Shown here one piece after another: positions 1 through 64,000 of a DNA stretch of 64,000 nucleotides. The stretch's first letter is position 1. The number at the start of each line of letters is the position of its first letter. Under the pieces are notes generated by a model. The model saw nothing but the letters and a program-made list of their open reading frames with translations. It did no database searches and was not told the origin of the DNA. Both the position numbers and the translations under genes were made by a program. Origin of the DNA: Phoronis australis (taxonomy: Eukaryota > Phoronida > Phoronidae); contig NMRA01000203.1 in the NCBI GenBank assembly GCA_002633005.1, positions 69,034 through 133,033 of the forward strand, in the 5' to 3' direction.

Positions 1-190
1 GATTATTTTGTCTACTCGATGACAGGCCAGGGATTATTTTGTCTACTCGATGACAGGCCAGGGATTATTTTGTCTACTCGATGACAGGCCAGGGATTATT
101 TTGTCTACTCGATGACAGACCAGGGATTATTTTGTCTACTCGATGACAGGCCAGGGATTATTTTGTCTACTCGATGACAGGCCAGGGATT
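1..190. repeat. 31-bp minisatellite, six copies
   Basis: Six near-perfect copies of a 31-bp unit starting GATTATTTTGTCTACTCGAT. It begins at base 1, so its true length is unknown. It lies in the HEATR5 intron downstream of exon 35. Nothing else is recognisable in 191-563. Confidence 0.95.
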
Positions 191-563
191 GTGGTTAAAG
201 AACAATTTTCTGGTACTTCAAGACTGATCTGACATGGACTTGTCAACAGACAAAAATGCTGAAGTCTACATCACGTGATCAAAAACTTTTAAAGTTTCAT
301 TCAGCAAGATGGTGTTTCAACTCTACGTTTTGATAACCTGTGGTCTTGCAACAGAGTTCTCAATAATTCACAGCACTGAAACTTCGTGAGATTAGACCAG
401 GATGTTCAGGAAAAAAATTGGCACTGAAACAAAGCTGCTGTCTAAAATCATTTTATTATTTAATGACACTATCTTGTGTAACATCCAATTTCTAACCAAA
501 CATTGTCAGATAGCTTTTACTGAATAAAAAATAGTAGTTGCAACAGTTTCTAACTGAACTCAC

Positions 564-54599
<54,036 letters not shown>

Positions 54600-54606
54600 G
54601 CTTAAA

Positions 54607-55650
54607 CTGAAAAAATGAATAACAAAATATTAAACTTATTTGTACAGTTTACCTGACCATGTTTTATCTCACCAACAGTCAATTTACACCAATAACCAGT
54701 CATCTTGACCACTGTTATAGTATGTAACAGCAGGTCATGAATTTTTAAAATACTCTTGAAGAGTAATCACGATCTGACTCGATCATGTATTTGCCTCATT
54801 TCTGACATGCACCCCACCTGTGAAACACAGTGGTTTATTGCCTCACTGCTGGACAGTACAACACTTAACATTTTCCATCAAAAAATAACTTCTGAGTGCT
54901 CCTTGAGGATGATAATTCAACAGGATAAAATGCAGACATGTCAAATATGATCCAATCTAGATAAACAATAGTGAGCAACAAGATGTATCCTAGCATAAAC
55001 AATACAGAACTCAGGCTCCAAACATTTGTAAGTCATGTCCCCCCACTCCACATTGACATTACTCTAGAACAACTTGCTCTAGAGCATCAGCCAAGCATCC
55101 ATATTTGCCACCTGACACTTTGTGACACAACTGCAATTATCAAAATAGAGGTGGATTACTTGCTTTTTTCTTGCTAAGACTTTAAACATTTCTCCGTCTT
55201 GTGATCGTGGAATGCAAGTACAAGAAGGTTTCATGGGGCAATTACAAACCAGTGCCCTCTGTCAAAAAAATTTTGATTTAGGCCAGCTTCCGATACATAA
55301 TCAGTCTTATCTTGTTCTTTTTCAAAATAGAAACGATTCCTAGGCTTGAGAAGAATTGCCTGAGGTTATCGTAGCTACAGGGCTGGCTCATAAAGTTGCC
55401 AGTCACAGCAGATAAATTGCTTTTGCTAACACGGTACAGCTATCATGAAAATTCCAGGTGACTTCAATTCAAACACATGATAAGAACCCGATGACCTTAC
55501 TTAGGAAAAACAAATATGTCTAAGAAGAAAATTCATGTTTTAGCACAAAAGCATGGTTTATAGTGGCTTTAAGATAACAAAGTGATGAGCCGTGACCACG
55601 CCGGCAACAAAATTTTACACAATGCAGGTATGTACATCCCTATGATAAAG
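54607..55650. other. Upstream of HEATR5 exon 1, no recognisable feature
   Basis: Must be intron of the 5' UTR, since exon 1 starts with an acceptor. No promoter or non-coding exon could be placed here. Confidence 0.5.
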
Positions 55651-55651
55651 T

Positions 55652-55945
55652 AGGGTTTTCATAGTTCATGACGTTGTTGAGCAGGTAAAATTTCATTTAC
55701 TACGAATTTTTTGTTGTGGAGGATTCGAATGTTTCCACCCTCATCTAAGGGTCTTCTTTAACGAATGGATTACGCGCGTTTTGTTGACCTAGATCAGCCA
55801 TAAGCTCATACACCAAGGGGAGCTGTTGTCCTTGGTCTCTATTCATGGTGGGTTGTCCGCTCTTGTTAAAGACAGCCTCCTTATCATTTTGAGAGAACCA
55901 GTGTTCCTCTCTGGCTAGGAACTGACCATTGTCCCTGTCCACAGT
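55652..55945 (-). pseudogene. Second Penelope-type relic (endonuclease C-terminal end) with hammerhead-like hairpin
   Basis: The minus-strand frame has REEHWFSQNDKEAVFNKSGQ, PTMNRDQGQQLPLVYELMAD and ARNPFVKEDP then stop. The pattern R..WF...KEA......PT.NRD.G.QLP is familiar from sequence after the GIY-YIG domain in Penelope-like proteins. The stop lies in a hairpin, AAAGAAGACCCT/TAGATG/AGGGTG, then GAAACATTCG, which resembles a degraded hammerhead core. Different family from 2250 and 41665; shares its tail with 11006-11130. Confidence 0.6.
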
Positions 55946-56090
55946 ATGCTAGGCTCGCGCTAGCCACTCGCCACTGGCGAATTCTGACCACCACTGGCAA
56001 TTGTAGAGATAAGTCCATTTGCCAACTTGGTGACTGCTTTCACAACTCGACAATAAAAATTAATTTCGGGGAAATCTACTCTAATGTCGA
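55945..56090 (-). repeat. Interspersed repeat R3, second copy
   Basis: Reverse complement of 50440-50580, including GCCACTGGCGAATTCTG and CAAGTTGGCAAATGG when read on the minus strand. Adjoins the Penelope-type relic directly, so the two could belong to one larger element. Confidence 0.65.
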
Positions 56091-57329
56091 CTCAGTCAGC
56101 TCGAATCAAGTCATGCTGCCAACAACATTCTTACTTCAATTTGGAATCCTACCCTAAAAATAACAAGCAAATGCTCCATTTCATGTCTGTCACTCCCACG
56201 CCACGAGTTTGTTATCTCTTTTTAAATCAAAATACGTCACATGCAGGGCTTTATCCAGGATTTCCAAAAATAGGGAGTCCAAAATGGGGTTCACAATATT
56301 CCAGGGCGTCTATGATTCCAGTGGCGCGTTACCCCCACATTTCACCAGTAACCCTCCCCCCCCACACACACACACCATATTGAGTTTTTTACAAAAAAAA
56401 AATGTGTACACCACGGCTTTTACACCTTAGTTTACAAAAACAGCTCCCTTGTAGTAAGCTTTTTTACTAAAAACAGTGTGGCCCAAAACTTCTATGTCTA
56501 AATTTACGAAAACAGCCAAGAAGCTTACGAAACAAATATTGCAGATATTGGTTGAACAATGAGTGCACTAAGTTTTTAGCGATCTCAAGTCAAATTGCTG
56601 TTATGAAGCGTATATCATTTTAGCTAGCTTTTATATTCTGTACAATAAGCCATCAGAGCTGCAGTTACCAACACAAGAAAAATGCACAGATGATGTGTGG
56701 TTTATATTTTGGCAACAGGTGTCACTGTTTCTCCATATTAAAACATTAAAACGCACATTGAACAGCATGAAATGTGAGCAAACTCAAAAATTTTAAATAG
56801 GTATATTCTTGTGGCATGATATAGTATTAAACTAATGACATTTATTTTGCTTTTGGTGTTTTTTAACCTTGGTTTGCCTTAGGCATATCACTGGTGACCA
56901 GATCAATTGGGTGTGGAAGAGAAAAAATGTTACTCCCATCATTAAAACGACCAAATGTGATTTGTGAAAAAAACACAAGCGAGGCAGTGGAAATTCCATG
57001 CTCCATTAGTTCACAAAGACAAAGAGAGATACACTCTCAAAAGAATATTATGTTTCTGAATTCCATGTTAGATGTAAACTAGTACCAGTTCTATGAAATC
57101 CTATTTCAAACTTTAAAAATAACCCTCTTTTCATTCTTGATAATATAATAACAGTATTGTTATGTGTCCACTGCTGCATGGCAAACCATAGTACTTACTA
57201 AATAAAGTTCAGGTATAAGGTAGGACTTTATCCTCAAGTCTATGTATTAGTCACAAAACCACAGATGTTAACTCAGTAAAGGTGTTTATTTTCAGAAGTA
57301 GAATGTCAGTAGAATTTGGTTATCAACTT
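56091..57329. other. No recognisable gene
   Basis: A C-rich CACACACA stretch near 56350-56375; otherwise AT-rich with no conserved frame. Confidence 0.45.
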
Positions 57330-57715
57330 TTCACCAATTTCTCTCACATGACCAACCAAGTCTTTTCAGTCAAATTTAACGAGCAAGAAAAGTACATTCA
57401 TAGCAAAACCCCAACAACAGTAACATGGCCAAATTTCGTCTAATACAAATGTTCAAGACCAAATATCAAATGCTGTCAGTTTTCTGAATTGAAGCAACGT
57501 TTGAGTATATTTAAAAAAATCATGTGTAAGTACTTTTTGATAACCCTCATGCAAAAGTGGAACATCTTATAAAGTTTTTCAAACAGAGAACAGAAGAGTA
57601 GTAATTACCGGTATATACCATAGCATCTCAAAGTTTTACATGAATCTCATGAGTCATTTCTAAGATACGATTTAGCTAAATTTTTTGACATTTTTCTAGG
57701 GTCTTGCATAAGTTT
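57330..57715. repeat. Interspersed repeat family R2, copy 3 (diverged)
   Basis: CTCACATGACCAACCAAG, ACATGGCCAAATTTCGTCTA, GCAACGTTTGAGTATATTT, GTGGAACATCTTATAAAG and TAGCATCTCAAAGTTTTAC follow the order of copies 1 and 2. Confidence 0.55.
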
Positions 57716-57899
57716 AACAATCATACAAGATCTTATGTTACTTTCAAGGGATCAAGAAATTCATTGCTAAATTTAATGAGATGTTTCTCTTTGATCTATT
57801 CACTAGTCTTCCTTCATAAATGTACAATTAACATTTTACCTAACCCAGAGAGACATCCTGTCAATAGTTCCAGGTGTCTGAAGCCTCAAATCAAGGAGT

Positions 57900-58150
57900 T
57901 CAGTTAATACTATGGACAGGTTTTCATAATTTTCAGAGAAATAAATCACTAACTAAACAAAACTAAAATTGCCACTAGGTTGTCCTGCTCTGCTACAGCA
58001 AAAACTGGAGTCTTACTCTAATACTTTTAACATTCTATTTCAGGATAAATTTCACGAAGATCACGTGAGCAGCAGTAGGGTAGATATGGACACCAACAAT
58101 TTCTGTTTACCAACAGGGGGCAGATGGCCAGTCTTGAACTAATATTCAAC
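57900..58150 (+). repeat. Interspersed modular repeat, diverged copy 4
   Basis: Two cores at about 57971 (gCCACTAGGTTGTCC) and 58120 (ACCAACAGGGGGCAG), about 149 bp apart, with AAACTAAAATTGCC as in copy 1. Fits the family spacing. Confidence 0.5.
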
Positions 58151-60800
58151 TGTCGATGAAAACACTGTTTTGCGCTAAACAATCATTTTCCAATATTTTT
58201 TGAACTATGTAGAATTTTGGCTTAATACCGTTAACAGGTACAAGAACGATTATTCTTTCGTAACCTTGGCCAGATTTTAAGGCCACTCCCCCCTTTCTGG
58301 CTACTCTCAAATCTTTGACAGTGAAGGAAAGTTCTCTTCAGATTCATATATCAACATACCTCTTGTAGGGATCGAACTCTGAGCTGTTTGCCTGCCGTTT
58401 GCCTTTTCTTTTTAGTAAACAATGGAAGAAACTGAGTTGGGACCGGTACCTTCTGGATGATAAGGGAAAACATAGCATCTTGCTAAACTTGCTAAATTGA
58501 CATCGATGACTCAACAGTAGACTGATGAGGAGTGATTGTGTTTTAAGCGCATGTTTATATTGATTTGCAGCATGCCTCATTGAGAGAGACTCTTATTCAT
58601 GCAAAGGTTCTCTGCTTTCAGCTGGGACGTCTGTTTCTAAGGTTATCATTCCCAAGAGAATGATTGAATATCTGAATCACAGGAGATAAAACAGCATGAA
58701 GTGATAGCTAGCCTTGGATAACTCAGGGAGTTGACCGGACTTTTCAATGAAAATGTGTAGACACTATGTTTTGTATAGTTTGTAAGTGAATTTTTAGTCA
58801 GGCAAGTTCTGTTCAAGTCATGATGCACACTCACAATCTGGATGTACAACAAATACGACCAGTTCATCAGGATGTATGTATGCTGTTGCACCATACGACC
58901 TGACATTATGGTTGGCGACAGGGTAAAAATCTCTCAAGTGGCCACGGAGTCGCCACACTCAACCAAGCACACGCTCAAAATGTAACAGAGGTAAACAGAC
59001 AGTGACAGAATTGCTTGGCAAAAACACAATGGCTCGTTGATGACTAATATAGACGTGCCTCGATCTTCTGCTTTTTCGTTAGGTTGGTTGGTCTGCGTAG
59101 GATACGAGACCAAAAAGGGGGGATTAGCCATTAGCAAAATTGTAAAGGACTCCTAATTTTGCACTTGACTCAAACAAGGTAGCACAGCAGGCGAGGTACA
59201 ATTCTAATTTGAACACATAAGACTTCTAAATTCTTGATAATGACATTCATGCTAATATTGTCAATGCATGTATTGTAGAGTAATGTGTGCACAAAAGTGA
59301 CTTCCACTTGATCCACACTCAGATATGGTGGACAGATTTTCAATTACTACATAATTATTTACTTAAAAGCAAAGGAATAAATTCCACAATCAGATCCTCC
59401 CACTGTTTGATTAATTTAAGTTCCCTAAATCTATTTCATCTTTTTGACACCCGCTAAAATCCAAATTTTCTCCCATTATCAGCAGCAACCACTAGTTTTG
59501 TTGCAGATCCTTCTTGCAGTGAGAAATGTTGTCCTTGTTCATTCATAAACATTTCAAAAGGTTTACCTTTTCCGTAAGGCACAAGTACATCCCACCACAC
59601 AGCAATAGAAATTTGCCTGCATAATAAAAGCAGGTGCTAAACCGTTTAAACCAATAGGTTGAAACCTACCGTCCACATGTCATGTAATCTGTAGGTGACC
59701 CTAAACGCCTGTCTATCAAAGAGCTGATCACCATCTGACGGGACAGTGAATTTAAAAATGGGAGCAGCTATTTCGAAATTAAGCTACAGGGATCATCCAA
59801 TAGGTCACAATCACTCATACTTATGAAGACGTCAGTTGTGATGGAAGTCTTTAAAAGTTTAAGATAGTTTTACTTGTCATGGTCTCTAATTTTTCCATAC
59901 TTCAAAACTGTTAACATTTTATAATATTTATGAACAACAATGCAATTCGAAGTAAGTAAAAATTTTCAAGAACATAATTCACTAGTAGGCCATATTGTGT
60001 GCTCGTAACAGGATGTAAAATGTGACCTTTGAATTATAATTTTTGTTTGGATAACCTACAGTCAAAAAGATGAATCAATAACACACAAGCAGATTCCTTT
60101 GGTAAACGTTTGGTATTATGTTCTCAATTTTATTTGATAATTATTTTACTGCAAAAGGAGTTTGAAAGGAAAAGCAATGACTAGCTGGCGATTTAGCTTG
60201 TATTGCACTGCTTAATAATGATGAAATACCAAGATGATTCCTATAACGAAAGCATTCAAAACCTGAACCTCCAAATGGCACCCTGGAATTCAACATAAAG
60301 TTGCGACTTCAGTGGTTTTTTAACACGTTTCGACGTTCTGTTGATTAACGCAGGGTTGGCGATAACACCATCGCCATCACTGAAATACACAATGAAATTG
60401 AAACGGATGAAATTTTCTGTGAACCGGTGAGTCCCCGGAGACGCAATTAATTTCTCGAACGAAAATAAACCTCGGCTAAGTCACAACTTGTTCATTTTTG
60501 TATTCAGAGGGTTTTACAACTTCATCAGCTGCGACACTTAATGCGTTGTTCACAAGGACACTCTTCATTCTGGATTCCTCCAGCAGTATAACACAGACCA
60601 TTGATTCAAATGAGAGGAAAATTCCGACAATTTAATTGGTCAATCCAGTCTCGCGAGACATCACCAGTGACCTGACGATAATTCACAAGACTCATACTAG
60701 TCAAACCAATTGCCTTAAAAGGAATTTCGTTGGCTGATCCAACGTTTATGGTTACTCCCAGTGAAAAATGCCATGCTGTTCACAACTCCTTACTTTAGCG
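58151..60800. other. No recognisable gene
   Basis: May hold the HEATR5 first exon and promoter, but no element can be supported. Minus-strand donor-like sites (for example AAGAG/GTATGT near 58346) are unanchored. Confidence 0.4.
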
Positions 60801-60816
60801 GCAGTGCGCAACGTTT

Positions 60817-61047
60817 GTGATTTCGGTTAGAGTAATTCTGGGACTTTGCACATCCAGTGCTGTCTATGATTTCCTAGGGTTGACCTGCGCATACAACATA
60901 TTCAGTCATGTGGTCTGCCGTCCAAAGGAAGAATTATTTTACAAACCGAGAGAAGTTCCAGATACAGACATAGACCCAGATTCTGATACGACGAATAATC
61001 CAGATCTGCAACGTCATAATGCAGTCCTGCCAACAAAACGCAAATAA
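60817..61047 (+). other. Unidentified 76-codon frame
   Basis: Ends in a hydrophilic stretch (PKEELFYKPREVPDTDIDPD) and TKRK stop. Protein-like composition, no family recognised, no splice partner seen. The start is arbitrary. Confidence 0.15.
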
Positions 61048-61099
61048 GCATGAAATGAGCAGTGGGCCGGATTTTTGCCGACAACATCAGACATTGGCA

Positions 61100-64000
61100 T
61101 TCTTATGAACATTCACTTAACTTGAAAATAGACAGTTCTTATCCGGAAGAATAAGTTAGTAATAATCCTTAAAATATTGGAAATGATACAGTTGCAAACA
61201 TTTGAAAATTCAGTTCATAGCTTTCTAAAAGTATTGGCTTTAACAAGCCTTGCTCTTCCGTCCAAGTAAGTGGAAACGCATGTGAATCGGTTTGTTTACT
61301 CAACCTAATTACATATTCAAGATGGTGGACAAAACCGTATCAGTATGATGTGCACTCTATCTAATTAGACGAAACTGTTGACTCGTATGATATGCAGTTT
61401 GTTTAAGAATTTCCGTAGTTTAGAGGTTTACCGTTGATGTTCCATCTTTTTGACATCAAATCCAGACAAACATTGCGAGGGTATTGACTACAGGAATGCA
61501 GTGCAAGACACCAGACTGAGAGAAAACATAAGCTCAAATTTCAAGACCATGTATGATAAAAATGCCACCTCCTTTACCAAGACACGTCACTCAGACTGTC
61601 TAGTTCCAGGGAAAACAAGACATTGCAGCTGAAAACTTTGCCTCTTTTTGGAGTTAATCGACATTGACATCGCTAATATGAAAATCAAAAAATTTTTCAA
61701 GTAAAATGTTTTTTCTAACAGTTTCAAACACGTTTGTATGGCCTTACGTTTTGCAGTCATTGGATAAACAAATTGTCAATGACACTTTTTATTTCCACTT
61801 CACTGTACTATATGATATTAGATGGGTAAATACACCACATAGGTCTGCCTGTCAACTGGTTAGAAAACTTATTTAAACATGGACAGGGTACATCCAAAAT
61901 CTGCTATTCAACCAACACTCATCTTGTCCAAATTTGGCTAATTTTGGAACATCATATATCAGAAACGGTTTATGACATTTTCAGATATTATGCATAACGC
62001 ACTGTTCTACAAAACACTGTAAGAAATTGTTTGTGAAATTTTCCACTTTTTGCATGACGCCTTTTATGATTTTCAGGAGAAAACTTTAAAGTTGCAAAAA
62101 ATGAGAACAGAATGAATTTTAGAAAACTGTAACAGTGTTTTTCAGATATCACCTTTAACACTTATATCAACTAATATTTATTCATGTTATTAACACCATT
62201 ATTTTACAATCAATATACCATTCTTGTTAGCTAAATTTTAGTAAAAAGATATGGTCACGAGATCCAGTTAATAACAGTTTGCGAAAAAAATCACGATATA
62301 CAGGCTTTCTACTTTCAGAAAATATGTACTTTTACTGACTTAAAATCTACAGTTTTATTTGGCTTAATACGCACACGTGTCAATAAGGTTCTAAACAACA
62401 TTAAATGAAAAACAATTACTTTAATAAGTCACTTTCTTACACCAATCTCTACGGCTTGTGCAACAAAGAAAATATTGTCGATGACTTGATAACAGTTTTG
62501 CAACATTTTCAGGAAATGATGACAACTTGTAATGGTAATTTATTATCACCTGTAACCATGACAACTTTTAATGGTAATTTGTTATCACCTATAACCAGTT
62601 GTTTTACTCAAGAAACATAGTAGTTCTAAATGAGTCAGATTTTATTTTGCCAGCTTTTTACTTTTTATTTTATTTATTTAGCTCACACAAGTACTGAAAA
62701 TACATGAAAAAATCAAATGAAATAAAATAAAGAAGAGTACAAGTGGGACCAAGGATAGCACAAGTTAATGTTTTATTTCCATTGTGGTCCACATCTATGT
62801 GAGGGGTTGCTTAATGTGGTTTGTGGTTTGTGTCATGGTTTCTAACCAGACACGACTGTACCATGCATACATGCACTGTACATGTCACTGTTCCTGATTG
62901 GATAACTGGTACTACTGGAAGATACCATTATTTATAGTGCTGACAATTCCTCTTGCCTCAAAACATGTAGCTAATGTAACTTGGGCACTATGAACGATGT
63001 CTACTACTCAGTGCCGTTTTATGCCTTGACTATGTCATCTCATATTGATCACATACAGATATGACACATCACATCAGCTTTGCTCACTAGGAAGTGAAAC
63101 GTGTCAGGGCCCTCGCTTCTCCAAGAGGAAAGGTCCCTGTGCCTTCCGAGACAGGAATTTTTGTGTTGAAGGAATAATGCCCAAGTCAGAACTTCCCCTG
63201 GTCTGCACTCCTCATCAGCAGAGCCTCAAGAAGTAGCCATAACGTTATGAAGAAGTGATTCGAACCTCGAGAGGAATTTTTTTAATCATTGGAGGTAAAT
63301 TTGTGGGTCTGATGAGCATTTCACATCATTTTTAAATATCATGGGAATGAGGCCAATATTAGGCCCATTAAAAACGTGACCCGTTTCACAGCACCTTGTA
63401 CTTCATCAACAGTCTCACTATCATCAAGCGGCCGGTTCATCAGGAAATTTGATCAGGTGTGGAGAAGAGCAATAAAACACTGGGCAAAATAAAGTGAAAC
63501 AATATGGACTAAAACTTGTGATTTTCGAACTGTTTGGCTTCTGAAATTCCATGAAAAAAGCTTAAGTTAGATCAATTTCGCCCGAACAAATGCGATCACA
63601 ATTAGCCATATAACATACATTAGGTTTTGGTTCTTAGGTAATATATGATTTTAGGTTTTTGTAATGCAAAATTGAGTCCTGTGCTGTGGTAGGTGACAGC
63701 ACAGCATAATGTATTTTGTATGATGGAAGCTTTACAGCGAATTATGCCACACACTGATTAAATCATCAAAGTCACTTTGCTATAAGAACCTTTTGGGCAT
63801 AGAAAACCTCCTTAGGAGGCGTTGATGTCTTTAGTTCCTTCCAACTCCACTTTTTTGGTTGCTGTTAACTTTTTTGCCGTGTGCGATAACCACAAAGTAT
63901 TTCAACTAACGTCAAATGAGTTAGGCAAGGACAAGCGCGAGATTGAGCGAAGTACGTAACCTGCCATGTGACACTTGCAAAAATTAGCATGGGAAAGTAT
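61100..64000. other. No recognisable gene; one 36-bp tandem pair
   Basis: At about 62518-62598 a unit with ATGACAACTTGTAATGGTAA and TTATCACC is repeated twice with small changes. Nothing else is supported up to the window end. Confidence 0.45.

Noticed and set aside
54640-54655. Minus-strand donor CAG/GTAAAC as end of a 5' UTR exon
   Set aside because: Only about 45 nt from the exon 1 acceptor, too short for a normal intron.
58350-58385. Possible tRNA T-arm (minus strand AGTTCGATCCCTAC)
   Set aside because: The flanking bases do not pair as a T-stem and no A box or acceptor stem is found.
60690-60830. Possible HEATR5 promoter
   Set aside because: Similar sequence occurs at 53020-53180 inside intron 1, so it is more likely a diverged repeat; no start-site evidence.

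Overview
This is eukaryotic genomic DNA, AT-rich, from an intron-rich animal genome. The sequence does not name a species. A vertebrate-like HEATR5 protein, Penelope-like retroelements, a CXC-domain repeat-gene relic and many minisatellites fit a marine invertebrate bilaterian (lophotrochozoan or non-vertebrate deuterostome); that placement is inference.

One gene dominates. On the minus strand, from the ATG at 54599 down to 564, I placed 35 coding exons of a single HEATR5 orthologue (HEATR5B-like; yeast Laa1 family). Every exon joins the next in phase with consensus GT/AG sites, giving 5893 nt, about 1964 codons, against roughly 2070 residues for human HEATR5B. About the last 100 residues and the 3' UTR lie beyond base 1. 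Exon 1 starts with only 7 nt of 5' UTR after an acceptor, so the promoter and at least one non-coding exon lie above 54607; I could not place them. The product is a HEAT-repeat solenoid that works with AP-1 in trans-Golgi/endosome traffic.

Layout: 1-563 is a 31-bp minisatellite and intron; 564-13701 holds exons 35-25; 15460-23431 exons 24-15, including a 33-nt microexon; 26801-41069 exons 14-2; 41070-54470 is the 13.4-kb intron 1 (Penelope copy, CXC-family pseudogene, a 15-N assembly gap, an 18-bp minisatellite); 54471-54606 is exon 1; 54607-64000 has repeats but no gene I can recognise.

The striking theme is duplication of 5' splice sites inside introns. Exon 17's end plus donor is copied five times as a 45-bp tandem array. 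Exon 24's end plus donor seeds a 41-bp array of about 16 copies, later split by a 603-bp MITE-like element. Exon 26's end plus donor has one extra copy. A Penelope-like element landed on exon 33's donor and duplicated it as its target site. Other notable items are hammerhead-like ribozyme motifs in two or three repeat families, Penelope copies that all end in an inverted piece of themselves, and an interspersed repeat carrying CTCF-like motifs about every 145 bp.
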